Assembly: GCF_943737005.1 (NCBI RefSeq)
Contig: NZ_CALSFU010000001.1
Location: 124,001-188,000, forward strand
Length of the DNA stretch: 64,000 bases
Direction of reading: 5' to 3'
Origin: Achromobacter sp. Marseille-Q4962
Lineage (GTDB): Bacteria; Pseudomonadota; Gammaproteobacteria; Burkholderiales; Burkholderiaceae_B
The translations under genes were made by a program, and so were the position numbers. This document shows positions 8,156-17,300 of the stretch, piece after piece. Under the pieces are notes generated by a model. That model saw only the letters and a list, made by a program, of their open reading frames with translations. It ran no database searches and was not told where the DNA came from. Every line of letters starts with the position of its first letter. The stretch's first letter is position 1.

Positions 8156-9112
8156 TTATGCGGCGTGGTCGCGCGCCAGGCGGACGACGGTTACGCCGGG
8201 TTTGAGCTGGCGCAGCGAGGGCATGATGAGGGTGCACCGGTCGTAGGGGGTGACGATGGGCTGGCCGTCGGCCCAGCCGATGACGCTGCCGGCCTGTTCG
8301 AGCGTTTCCAGGCCCTGCCAGGGCTGGGAGAAGCGCACGTCCATGGAAGGCGCGACGATGGCGTGGGTGACTTCGAGCACGCGCTGGGCGGACGGTTCGG
8401 GCAGCAGCCAGCCGGCGGGCAGGTCCTGGGCGTCGACGACGCCGGATTCGCGCAGCATGCGCGCCGCCATGTCGCGCGCCACGTCGCGCGAGGACGGGTC
8501 GCCATGGAAGCCGCATTCGATCAGCAGGGCGCAGGCGTCTTCCTGCGCGGGATCGCCGAACCGGGCATAGTCGCGCATGCGCACGCCGTCCTTGTGGCCG
8601 GCGTCCACGATCACGTGCTGCGGCGCGCCGAGCCGGCGCGCGAGCGCGATATTGCGCGGCAGCAGGCCGGTGAGCAGCAGCGGCGCGCCGGGTTCGTGCA
8701 TGGAATGCAGGTCGAGCAGCCAGTCGGCGCGCTCCACCCATGGGCGCAACGCCGCGGCCCGGCGGCGGTCGGCGGTGGCGGGGTCTTCCAGCCGCCCGGC
8801 GCTCCAGACCCGGTTCATGTCTTCTTCCACGAAACGCGACGCGTCGTGGCGGGCGAGGTCGAAACGGTCGAACGCGTCCAGGTTGCAGAACGCCAGCGTA
8901 AGGCTGCCGCGGCGCGGGCGCAGGCCCGCGGCCAGCAGCTCCTTGAGGGCCCAGGCCCCGCACAGCTCGTTGCCATGCACCAGCGCCGAGATCATGAGCG
9001 CGCGGCCCGGCGCGCCGGACTCGAAATGCCAGACGCCGGGCGTGCCGGTATTGCCGGCGCGTTCCGCGCCCAGGTCGGGAACGGGAAGCTTGAATTCCAT
9101 GAGTGCATCCAT
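8156..9112 (-). CDS. succinylglutamate desuccinylase/aspartoacylase-family zinc hydrolase
   Basis: A 318-residue M14-like metallo-hydrolase of the AstE/AspA family. Zinc ligands are visible as HGNE (LVHGNELCG, His and Glu, about residue 54) and a later His in DLHSMHE; a catalytic Glu is expected in the C-terminal half (IECGFHGDP). These enzymes hydrolyse N-acyl amino acids or related amides in the cytoplasm. The first ATG (MDALMEF) is taken as start; a second ATG four codons later is equally possible. It is the last gene of a LysR - Bug - hydrolase unit, separated from the Bug gene by a terminator-like hairpin. The likely substrate is the Bug ligand, probably an N-acyl amino acid or small amide; this is inference. 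Confidence 0.82.
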   Translation of the reverse strand: MDALMEFKLPVPDLGAERAGNTGTPGVWHFESGAPGRALMISALVHGNELCGAWALKELLAAGLRPRRGSLTLAFCNLDAFDRFDLARHDASRFVEEDMNRVWSAGRLEDPATADRRRAAALRPWVERADWLLDLHSMHEPGAPLLLTGLLPRNIALARRLGAPQHVIVDAGHKDGVRMRDYARFGDPAQEDACALLIECGFHGDPSSRDVARDMAARMLRESGVVDAQDLPAGWLLPEPSAQRVLEVTHAIVAPSMDVRFSQPWQGLETLEQAGSVIGWADGQPIVTPYDRCTLIMPSLRQLKPGVTVVRLARDHAA

Positions 9113-9120
9113 AAAAGACG

Positions 9121-9149
9121 GCGGGCGCGGACCGCCGGTCCGCGCCCGC
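9121..9149 (-). terminator. terminator/attenuator after Bug gene
   Basis: Perfect 13-bp arms (GCGGGCGCGGACC / GGTCCGCGCCCGC, loop of three) are followed on the minus strand by CGTCTTTT. It sits 15 bases beyond the Bug stop codon and just ahead of the hydrolase start, so it may keep the binding protein more abundant than the enzyme. Confidence 0.7.
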
Positions 9150-9163
9150 CCAGTGCGCAATCC

Positions 9164-10156
9164 CTATTGCGCCTCGATCCGGGCGGCCTTGACCAGCGCG
9201 CCGTATTTTTTCGTCTCGTCGGCCTGGAACGCCACGGGATCGATGCCGGGCTGCGACAGCGCCCCGCCCGCCTCCTGCATCTTGGCCCGGAACTGCTCGG
9301 ACTTCAGGATATCGACCAGGGCGCCGCGCAGCCTGGCGGCCACGGGCTCGGGCAGGCCGGCCGGGCCGTACAGCGCGAACCAGACGTTGATGTCCACCGC
9401 TTCGAATCCCGGCGTCTCGGCCAGGGCGGGCAGGTCGGGCGCCACCGGCGAGCGCTTCTTCTCGGTGACGCCCAGCGCCACGATCTTGTCGCCGCGCACC
9501 TGCGGCAGGCCCGAGGACAGCACCAGCATGCCGAAGTCCAGCTGGCCGCTCATCAGGTCCGTGACCAGCGGCGACACGCCGCGGTACGGCACGTGCTCGG
9601 CGCGGGTGCCGGTGGACTGGTTGATCATCTCGCCGGCCAGGTGCAGCGTGGTGCCCACGCCGGACGAACCGTAGTTGAAACTGCCGGGCTTGGCCGCGCG
9701 CAGCTTTTCCAGGTATTCGGCGGCCGTCTTCACGCCCGAATTCTTGCTGGCCGCCAGCAGCATGGGCTGCGAGGCGATCACGCCCAGCGCCGTGAAATCC
9801 TTGGCGGGGTCGTACTTGACGGCATTGTTGATCATGCGGGCAATGACCATTTCGTTGGTCGAGCCCAACAGCAGCGTATAGCCGTCGGCCGGCGCGCGCG
9901 CGACGCGCTGCGCGCCGATGGTGCCGCCCGCGCCGCCCACGTTCTCGACGACCACGCTCTGGCCCAGGCGCTTGGCCAGCTCCTCGCCGAACAGACGGGC
10001 GGTCAGGTCCACGCTGCCGCCGGCGGGGTAGCCCACCACCAGCGAGATGGGGTGGTCGGGGTAATCGGCCGCATGGGCGGCGGGCGCCACGGCCGCGGCC
10101 GCCGCGAAACAGAACGCGGCGAGCGCGGCGCGCAGCGGATGCATAACGGTTTTCAT
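9164..10156 (-). CDS. Bug/TctC-family periplasmic solute-binding protein
   Basis: A 330-residue tripartite tricarboxylate transporter receptor. A Sec signal peptide ends after AHAA near residue 30. Family blocks follow: DYPDHPISLVVGYPAGG, VVENVGGAGGTIGAQ, ADGYTLLLGS and HVPYRGVSPLVTDLMSGQ. The ATG is preceded by AGGGAGAAAGA. It is encoded between a LysR regulator (187 bases upstream, same strand) and an AstE/AspA-type hydrolase (downstream), the common layout in which LysR senses the compound, Bug captures it and the hydrolase opens it. The ligand cannot be told from sequence. It is clearly different from the Bug protein at 794-1,804. Confidence 0.9.
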   Translation of the reverse strand: MKTVMHPLRAALAAFCFAAAAAVAPAAHAADYPDHPISLVVGYPAGGSVDLTARLFGEELAKRLGQSVVVENVGGAGGTIGAQRVARAPADGYTLLLGSTNEMVIARMINNAVKYDPAKDFTALGVIASQPMLLAASKNSGVKTAAEYLEKLRAAKPGSFNYGSSGVGTTLHLAGEMINQSTGTRAEHVPYRGVSPLVTDLMSGQLDFGMLVLSSGLPQVRGDKIVALGVTEKKRSPVAPDLPALAETPGFEAVDINVWFALYGPAGLPEPVAARLRGALVDILKSEQFRAKMQEAGGALSQPGIDPVAFQADETKKYGALVKAARIEAQ

Positions 10157-10343
10157 TCTTTCTCCCTGGGGTGCTGAGGCGGACGGCGGCGCCGTCTCTG
10201 TCGTGATTTCGGGAGCTATTCTGCGGCGCGGCGTCCCGCCGTTCCGTGCTGAATCGGCACATCTCCGTGCGGATTGCTTACCGCACCATGCCACGCACCG
10301 CCACGGTGCGGGTTTTCCCTGCCGCGGCGCGCGGGCGGCGGAT

Positions 10344-11258
10344 TCAGGTCTTGCGCCGCGCCGTGGCGTCCCATGCCGCCTCGGCCAGGTCGGCCAGCCG
10401 GGCGCGCGGCCGGTACAGCCGGACCTCGAAGGCGATCTCGTCGCTGCGCCCGCCCAGGGCGGCCAGCACGCCACGGCGGCAATCGGCGGCCACCATGGAC
10501 CACGGCAGCCATGCCACGCCCAGGCCCTTGGCCACCGCGCCGTGCGCGGCGTCCAGCGAATCGCTGCGCACGAACGGACTGAGCGCGTAGGGCGTGTTCT
10601 CGAGGCGGTCGCCGACGATGCGCTCCATGGCCAGCCCGCCCGCATAGGTGATGAGCGGGGCCGCCTCGCCGCCTTCGCGCAGCGCGTAGCGCGGCCGGCC
10701 CCGCGCATCGGCCTGGCTGACCGGCACGAGCTTGTCGGTGCCCAGCGTCATGTAGCGGTAGCGGCCCGGCGTGAGCTGCACCGACAGCGCGGGATGCTCG
10801 TAGCAGCACAGCAGATCGACCCTGCCCTGCTCCAGCCGCGCCGCCATGTCTTTCATCATGCCGGTGGAAATCTCCACCTGCGTGCCCTCGTGCAGCACCT
10901 TCGGCGCCCGGTGGCGCAGCCGCGCGATCCAGTCCGCCACCAGCGTGCGCGCCAGGCTGCGGCCCGTGGCGATGCGCAGCACCGCCTCGCCGCCCGCGCC
11001 GGAACTGCGGATGCGGTGGCGCACCAGCCCCATCTGCTCCACCACCTGGGTGGCGGTCTTGAGCAGCGCCTCGCCCTCGGGCGTGAGCGTGACGGGCGTC
11101 CGGTGGCGCTCCACCAGCGGCGCGCCGGCCCAGGCTTCCAGCGCGCGGATGCGCCGGCCGAAGGCCGGATGCGTCACGTGGCGCGACTCCGCCGCGCGCA
11201 CGAAGCTGCCGGTCTGCGCCAGCGCCACCAGGTCTTCGAGAAGTTTGAGGTCAGCCAT
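10344..11258 (-). CDS. LysR-family transcriptional regulator
   Basis: A 304-residue LysR-type regulator. The N-terminal winged helix-turn-helix runs from about residue 3 to 62 (LLEDLVALAQTGSFVRAAE, then a divergent recognition helix HPAFGRRIRALEAW). The substrate domain covers about 90-295. It ends 187 bases before the Bug start and is transcribed in the same direction, not divergently as is usual. It probably controls the Bug-hydrolase pair from a promoter in that gap. The segment THPAFGRRIRALE replaces the more common SQPAVSRQIRALE. Confidence 0.88.
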   Translation of the reverse strand: MADLKLLEDLVALAQTGSFVRAAESRHVTHPAFGRRIRALEAWAGAPLVERHRTPVTLTPEGEALLKTATQVVEQMGLVRHRIRSSGAGGEAVLRIATGRSLARTLVADWIARLRHRAPKVLHEGTQVEISTGMMKDMAARLEQGRVDLLCCYEHPALSVQLTPGRYRYMTLGTDKLVPVSQADARGRPRYALREGGEAAPLITYAGGLAMERIVGDRLENTPYALSPFVRSDSLDAAHGAVAKGLGVAWLPWSMVAADCRRGVLAALGGRSDEIAFEVRLYRPRARLADLAEAAWDATARRKT

Positions 11259-11376
11259 GCAAGGGAAAGCGGCGGAAGGGAAATCGCGGCGCGCCCGCCG
11301 CGGCTGCGGCCGGCGCGGCCCATTCTACCCTCGGGCTCCCGCGGCGCCCGCGATCTTGCGCCGCGCCCCGGAAATA

Positions 11377-11392
11377 CTGTACAAAAACACAG
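11377..11392. promoter_or_regulatory. LexA (SOS) box candidate
   Basis: The site CTGT-ACAAAAAC-ACAG matches exactly the CTGT-N8-ACAG consensus bound by LexA in enterobacteria and beta-proteobacteria, flanked by an extra A/T pair. It lies 51 bases before the GTG of the 81-residue gene and 119 bases before the divergent LysR gene. A possible promoter for the small gene, TTGCGC (11,356-11,361) - 18 bases - TACAAA (11,380-11,385), would have its -10 inside the box, the normal position for repression. The -35 match is weak. Confidence 0.65.
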
Positions 11393-11442
11393 TAACACGT
11401 GATACATTTCGCTCCGCCTGAAAACCTCATCGGGAGTCTTTC

Positions 11443-11688
11443 GTGTCCGAACCCGCGCAAGTCCTCAAGTACATCGTCGTTCCCTACCGAGCCGTCACGC
11501 ATGGCGTCGCGCCGGGCGAAATACGCGCCGCGAGCAGCGAATTCGGCGCAGTGCGAATCGCGGAGTCCATGGCCTCCAAGTTCGCGGGCGTGGCCGCCTA
11601 CGCCGTGCTGGTCGACACCGAAACCGGCGACATGGACGCGCCTCGCGTGCTGACGCAGATCGGCGCCGTGCCGCCCCTCGACGACTGA
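11443..11688 (+). CDS. small protein of unknown function behind a LexA-type box
   Basis: An 81-residue soluble protein with no signal peptide or membrane segment, rich in Ala and Val. The start is a GTG with GGGAG ten bases upstream. The sequence (VLKYIVVPYRAVTHGVAPGE ... SMASKFAGVAAYAVLVDTETGDMD) suggests a small alpha/beta fold with a central helix. I do not recognise the family. It is monocistronic, ends at a strong terminator and has a perfect LexA-type site just upstream, so DNA-damage induction is the only functional hint. Codon use looks like the neighbours. Confidence 0.7.
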   Translation: MSEPAQVLKYIVVPYRAVTHGVAPGEIRAASSEFGAVRIAESMASKFAGVAAYAVLVDTETGDMDAPRVLTQIGAVPPLDD

Positions 11689-11717
11689 ACCCCGCCCGCC
11701 GGCGGGCGCTCCACATG

Positions 11718-11748
11718 TGCGCCCCCCGGGCATGCCCCGGGGGGCGCA
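11718..11748. terminator. rho-independent terminator (between convergent genes)
   Basis: Perfect 13-bp arms (TGCGCCCCCCGGG / CCCGGGGGGCGCA, loop CATGC) followed by TTTGCTTT. It terminates the 81-residue gene and probably also blocks readthrough from the T6SS operon arriving from the right. Confidence 0.85.
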
Positions 11749-11802
11749 TTTGCTTTCGGCTCGCGGCGGCGCGAATCGCCGCCCCTCACGCCGCCTGCCG
11801 GA

Positions 11803-13611
11803 CTACTGGAACCGGTGCGCCACCGTCGCCCCCTTGCCGGACTGGATCTGCACGGTTTCCGTGTGGGACGGCAGGTCGCCGTTGCGCACCGTGACCGTAT
11901 AGCTGCCCGGACGCAGGCACAGGGTCTTGAGCGGCGGGCTCACGCCCCGCACCGCGCCATTGACCGCCACTTCCCCCCAGGGCTGGATATTCAGCCGCAG
12001 CGGCGCCGGGCAGCGCTCGCCCGCGAGCGCGCCGGGCGAAGCCGCCGGCGCGGCGGCCGGCGGCCCGGCGCGGCCCGCTTCGGTCGCGGAGGCATGCTCC
12101 GGCTCGTGGCCGGGCTTCTGGACGGCAGCGCTGGCCGCGCCGGCGTAGGCCGGACCGGATGCCGCGGCCGGGGGGCCGCTGGCGGACGTTTCCGGCCGCG
12201 CCGCGCCCGCCTCGGACGCTGACCCGCGCGCCGGCGGATAGAGCGTGTGCAGCCCGGGCGGTTCCGGCACGGCGGGCGCGGCGGCCTGCGCCCGGGCATC
12301 CGGCGCTTGCGCCGGGCCATTCGACGCCTGCCCCGAAGCGCCCGGCTCGGGCTGGCCGGCCTGCGGCGCGGCGGCAGGCGGCACGGACGGCGTGCCGGCT
12401 CCCGCGCCCGTTTCCGCCGCATCCGGAACAACCGCCTGCGGGCCGGGTGTGCCCGCGGAAGGCACACCGGCTGCGGGCGTACCGGCTGCGGGCGTACCGG
12501 CTGCGGGCATACCGTCCGGGGATGCGCCGGCCGGGGAAGGCACGCCCGCCTGTCCGCCTGGCGCTCCGTCGGACGCGCCCGCAGCCGGCGTGGATTGCGG
12601 CGGCGCGTCTCCCGCCGTGGGCGCCGGCATGTTCCGGGCCACCGCGGGCGCTGCGGGCGGGCTGGCGCCGTCGCCGCGCAAGGCAAAGTACGCCGCGGCC
12701 GCCAGGGCCAGCGCCACCCCGGCCATCATGACGACGGGAGGCCGCTTGCGCTCGGCCGGTTCGGGCAGCGGCGGCCGGTGCACCGCGGGCGGCGGCCGGC
12801 GGGATGCCTCCGCGGCGGGCAACGGTTCCGGGGCAGGCGGCGGCTCCGTTTCCGCAGGCTGCACGCCAGGCGGCGGGGTTTCTTTTTCCGCCCGCGGCAA
12901 GGCATCGGACGGCGCCCGCGCGGCGGAAGCGCCGGCGGGCGGGGCCGACGGGCCGGCGCCGGGCAATGCGTCCGCTTCCTGCGTGCCGGTCATCCCGGGC
13001 GTCGCATCCGCCTCATGGGACGCGGCCGCGCCGGGCAGCGCGTGCGCCTCCCCGGCATCGGGCCGGCCGCCGGCGGCCGGCGCGCCGGCGGCATTGCCCC
13101 CGAGCGCGGCGTCGCGCGCGTCAAAGCGCAGCGACAGGTTGCGGTCCAGGCTGGCGAGAAACGCATCGTCGTAGCCCGGACGGCCGCTGCCGGCCAGGAT
13201 GTGGCGCGTGTCGAGCACGCAGCGCTCAAGCGCGGGCGGCGGCGCTTGGCCGGTGACCATGAGATAGCCCAGCGCCGCCAGCGCATGCGCGTCGGTCCAG
13301 GGGCCGCAAGGCGTGGCGGGGTCGTCCGTGTATTGCTCGAACGCGGCGTAGCCGGGCGCGCGCGGCGCCAGCTCCGCATTGGCCTGCCCGCCCAGCGCCG
13401 GCGCGAGCAGGTGGGCGCGTCCCTGCGCGTCCAGGCCGACGCTGCCAGGGTGCACCGCGCCATGCACAGTGCCGGCGGCATGCAGCGGCGCCAGCGCCTG
13501 CGCCAGTTCGTCGAGCAGGCGCACGATGCGCGCCTGCGGCACGCCACCGCGCAGCACGGCGGGCAGTGTATCCAGGCGGCGGATGCCCGCCGGTTGGGTG
13601 TCGATCGACAT
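11803..13611 (-). CDS. T6SS-associated pseudokinase with PEGA domain (StpK/PpkA position)
   Basis: A 602-residue, three-part protein and the last gene of the tssJ-tssM operon. Residues ~1-190 look like the C-lobe of a Ser/Thr protein kinase: the catalytic loop reads VHGAVHPGSVGL where active kinases have HRDLKPxN, so the catalytic Asp and Lys are missing, and no N-lobe glycine loop or DFG is visible. Residues ~190-535 are Pro/Ala-rich linker broken by one transmembrane segment (about 290-310). The last ~70 residues form a PEGA-type domain (RLNIQPWGEVAVNG, PGSYTVTVRN) predicted to be periplasmic. T6SS loci often carry PpkA/StpK kinases next to TagF and FHA proteins; this one is probably a scaffold rather than an enzyme. 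Confidence 0.72.
   Translation of the reverse strand: MSIDTQPAGIRRLDTLPAVLRGGVPQARIVRLLDELAQALAPLHAAGTVHGAVHPGSVGLDAQGRAHLLAPALGGQANAELAPRAPGYAAFEQYTDDPATPCGPWTDAHALAALGYLMVTGQAPPPALERCVLDTRHILAGSGRPGYDDAFLASLDRNLSLRFDARDAALGGNAAGAPAAGGRPDAGEAHALPGAAASHEADATPGMTGTQEADALPGAGPSAPPAGASAARAPSDALPRAEKETPPPGVQPAETEPPPAPEPLPAAEASRRPPPAVHRPPLPEPAERKRPPVVMMAGVALALAAAAYFALRGDGASPPAAPAVARNMPAPTAGDAPPQSTPAAGASDGAPGGQAGVPSPAGASPDGMPAAGTPAAGTPAAGVPSAGTPGPQAVVPDAAETGAGAGTPSVPPAAAPQAGQPEPGASGQASNGPAQAPDARAQAAAPAVPEPPGLHTLYPPARGSASEAGAARPETSASGPPAAASGPAYAGAASAAVQKPGHEPEHASATEAGRAGPPAAAPAASPGALAGERCPAPLRLNIQPWGEVAVNGAVRGVSPPLKTLCLRPGSYTVTVRNGDLPSHTETVQIQSGKGATVAHRFQ
12466..12510. repeat. 15-bp tandem repeat inside the pseudokinase gene
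   Basis: Three copies of ACCGGCTGCGGGCGT (the third ends CAT) encode part of the Pro-Ala-Ala-Gly linker. The copies are nearly identical at DNA level, so linker length may vary by slippage in whole-codon steps. Confidence 0.8.
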
Positions 13612-13626
13612 GGTTCTCGTCTCCTG

Positions 13627-14364
13627 TCAGCCGCGCCGCCCGCCGCCCAGCGGCAGGAAGAGCTTGCCGAACAGCGTCGCGTTGAGCGCGCCGCCATGCA
13701 CATACGTGAGCAGCGCCGCGCCGTCGGCCTGGTTGGTCCACCAATAGCTGGTGTGCGATCCGGGGTTGAAGTACGCGGGCAGCCCGGTCCAGGCCACGCC
13801 CCGGGCGGGCTCGGGCTCGCGGGCGATGCCAGCGTTGAGAATGTCCATGATGTCGCTGCCCGGCGAAGCCGCATCGGGGCGGCCGAGCGAGGCGAGCGAC
13901 AGGCCCGGCTGCGTCAGCATCTGGTCGAGCTGCTCGGCTCCGCGGCCATGGCGCACGGCGCCCAGCACGCCCGTTCCCAGCTGGCGGTAGTAATCGCCGG
14001 CGTTCTCGAGAATGCGGGCATCGTAGTCGTCGGGGTGCAGGTACGACACCAGGCACAGCGGATAGCGCCGCCCCACGCGGTCGCGGCTGGCGCCGATGCA
14101 GCCCAGCTGCACCACGCCCGCGCCCAGGCCGGCGGGAATCGCGAAGTTCCAGATGGGCGCGGCCGCATAGGCGCGCTGCGCCTCGCTCTCGTCGAGCGCG
14201 GCGCGCAGCGCGGCCAGGCCGTGCTGCAGCCACCTGTCCCACCACGCGATGAGCTCGCGCGGCAGGCGCCGATGCACGAAATCCCCGGAAGCGGGCAGCT
14301 TGCCGTACCAGCCCACGCCATCGGCGCCGGCCGCCCCGGCGGTCTTCACGAACGGCCTGGACAT
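13627..14364 (-). CDS. tagF: T6SS-associated protein TagF
   Basis: A 245-residue TagF/ImpM-family protein, in other species a post-translational repressor of T6SS assembly that acts on the Fha or membrane-complex branch. The signature N-terminus GWYGKLPASGDFVHRRLP is intact, followed by WDRWLQHGLAAL and a C-terminal SYWWTNQ block. Its start overlaps the end of tssM by 19 bases and it is followed by the pseudokinase gene. No PppA-type phosphatase domain is fused to it and none is encoded nearby, so the classical kinase/phosphatase switch looks incomplete. Confidence 0.93.
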   Translation of the reverse strand: MSRPFVKTAGAAGADGVGWYGKLPASGDFVHRRLPRELIAWWDRWLQHGLAALRAALDESEAQRAYAAAPIWNFAIPAGLGAGVVQLGCIGASRDRVGRRYPLCLVSYLHPDDYDARILENAGDYYRQLGTGVLGAVRHGRGAEQLDQMLTQPGLSLASLGRPDAASPGSDIMDILNAGIAREPEPARGVAWTGLPAYFNPGSHTSYWWTNQADGAALLTYVHGGALNATLFGKLFLPLGGGRRG

Positions 14365-17300
14365 GCAAACCCCCGCATCTCAGCCAGATTGAAAGGACTC
14401 TTCACGCTGCTGGCCGTGATTTCCAGCACCACCTTGCGGCCCTGGATGTCGAAGGTCGCCAGTACCGTCTCGGGCGCGCTGCCGCGCGAAAGCGTGGCTT
14501 TCTGCAGGATCCGGTTCAGCGCCCAGGGCCCGTTGGCCACCACGCCGGCGGTGCCGGTCTGCGGCTGCAGTTCGATGCGCACCTGGTTGGTGCCGCGCGG
14601 GCCGGGCCATTGCACCTGGGTGGCCACCTGCGGCCCGTGCGCGTAGCGCACCAGTTGCCCATCCACATCCATCAGGAACTGCGTGATGCTGCTGTCCATC
14701 TCCACCGGCCGGATCGACACGCGGAACTGCGGCGTGACGCTGCCGGCCGAAAAATAGACATCGCGGATCACGGCCGCGCGCTGGAAGGCGTCGAGCACGG
14801 GCGAGGTCTTGCCCGGCGTGCCGTCGATGCCCGGCTTGAAGCGCCAGCGCGGCCCTGACACGTCGATCTGCGTCGCCAGCCGCCGCTGGAAGTAATCGTC
14901 CATCATGCCGGTGCCCGGCGCGAACAGGCGCGCCATGTCGTTGGGCGCCACGTCGCGCGTGGAAGCGGGCGCGAAGGGATAGCGCCCCGCGATGGACTGG
15001 CGGCAGAACAGGCCGATGGTAGCGGCCACCTCGTCGTTGAGCTGCTCCTGCACCACGCCCGACACCTCGCCCGAGGCGCTCACCGACAGGCCGTTGAGCA
15101 GGTCGCGCACCGGCTCGGGCATGCGGCCGGCCTCGGCGCGCAGCTTGGTCACCACGTCGGAGCTGGGCGCCGGGTTGGCGCTGCGCAGCGCCGCGTCCGA
15201 GGCGGTCAGGTAGGTGTACAGCTCGTTGATGAGACCGGTGGTGTTGGCGATCGGCGACATGCCGTTGGCGTCCGGCTGGGCCAGGCGGCGGTACGAATCG
15301 AAATGCTGGTCCACGATGGTTTCGAGCTTGCCCTCGGACGCATCGGCGCGCGTGCCGCCGGTCGGCCCCACCGGCCCGAACAGCTGCTCCAGCGTCTCGC
15401 GGGTGCTGCTCACCCGGCTCCTGGCCTCGTCCACCAGCGAGCGCGCGCCGCCTTCCTGCTCGCGCAGCAGCGTGGTTTCGCGCGCCACGCCCTGCACCAG
15501 CTTCACCAGCGGCGAATCCGGCGCGGACAGCGTGCGCGAGGTCTGGATGCTCTGCAGCAGCGAAGAGCTGGGCGCGAGCTTGATGTCGTTGAGATAGGCG
15601 TCCCAGGTGGCCACATAGTCGTTCAGATAGAGCCGCCGGATGTCGTTGACCAGCGTGTCCTGCCCCGCCCGTTCGCGCAGGCTGCCCGGCTCGATGCCAA
15701 GCACCCAGGCATCGTCGGCGCGCAGCCGCTCGGCCACCTGCCCCACCCTCGTATTGAACACCTTCCAGTAGCCGTCGTAGCTGTACAGCGAGGGAATGCC
15801 CTGCGTGAGCGGCTTGCCGCTTTTGCGCGTGAACACCGCCCCGGCCTGCGGCCCGGCCAGCGTCACCACCGTGGTCTCGGGCGCCTTGGAGCCGCCGATC
15901 AGCAGGCGCCGCAGCCGGCTGTAGGAACGCTGCGCCAGCGTGTAGCGCGCCAGTTGCTCGCGCGCCCTGGCCACCAGCGCCTCGTCCTTGGGGAACGGCG
16001 AGACGATGACCTTGCCCTGCACCAGGTTGCGCAGGTGCAGCGACATCATGTCGTACTGGCGGCGCGTGTAGCCTTCGGGCAGCGTCTTCTGCATGTCGGA
16101 CAGCAGCCAGGCGTGCATGAAGTCGGCGTCGTAGTGGTCCGGCTCGTACAGCATGAGGTAGGCGCGCAGGGCCTCGTAGCCGTATTCCAGGTCGTCGGGC
16201 GAGGCGTTGCGCAGCGCCGACTCCACGCGCCGCGCAACCTGAGGCAGCAGCACCTGGTCCAGCGTATTGCGGTAGACGCCCTGCGCCGCGGCATACATCT
16301 TCTCGCCCTGGTACAGCCCGAAGCGGTAGCCCAGCGGCGGCGAGTGGATGTCGAAGTCCGCCCCTTGCGGCAGGTACCAGAGCGCGTCCAGGAAAGGCAT
16401 GAGGCCCAGCACGTCGCCGGCCTGGGTGATTTTCAAGTCCTTGCCCAGCTTGTCGGCCACCGGCACACGCCGCTCGATCTCGGCCAGGTAGCGCGAATTG
16501 TTGCCATAGCTCACGAACCATCCGGCGAGCAGCCCGACCAGCAGCAGCGTGATGAGCCCGTAGCCCGCCCAGTGCAGGCGGCGGTAGCGCCGCTCCCAGC
16601 GCAGGTTGCGCCCGGCCAGCCCCGCTTCCTTGAAGATCACTTCCTGCAGCAGGTTCTTCAGGAAGAAGCTGCGCGCCTCGCCTGCCGGCGCCTGGGTCTC
16701 CAGCCGGTTGTCCAGGCGCAGGTAGCGCCGCAGGCTGCCGGTGACCTGGTCGAAGGTTTCGCCTTCGTCCTGCGTGCCGCTGGTGAAGTACACGCCGCGC
16801 GGCACCAGCCGGGCCTCGTAGCGCGTGGCCGAGAACACGTCGCTCAGGAACTGGCCCAGCACGTTCTGCAGACTGGCGAACTGCTGCGGCAGCATGTAGG
16901 CCAGCGCCCGGCCGGCCTCGTCGTGCTGCGCGGCCAGCACCTCGGGCAGCGCGTCGTCCAGGCGGCGCTGCAGCAGGCGGTACTCGGCATGGAAAGCCTC
17001 GTACAGGTCGAAGCCCTCTTCCTGCGAGCGCGCATAGGGCAGCGTGAAGCCCCACACCTGCTCCAGATCCTCCCGGCCGAAGGACTGGAAATAAGCCTCG
17101 AAGCCGGCCAGCAAGTCCACCTTGGTCACCAGCACATAGACGGGGAACTGGATGCCGAGCTGCTCGCGCAGCTCCTGCAGGCGCTTGCGCAGCACCGCCG
17201 CATGCTGCACCCGCTCCGTATCGGAGGCCGAAAGCAGGTCGGCCACGCTGACGGTCAGAATGGCCCCGTTGATGGGCTGGCGGCCGCGAAAACGCGACAG

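Noticed and set aside
12466-12510. Short direct repeats considered as a CRISPR-like array.
   Set aside because: Repeats are contiguous 15-mers in frame with a coding sequence, with no spacers and no cas genes in the window.
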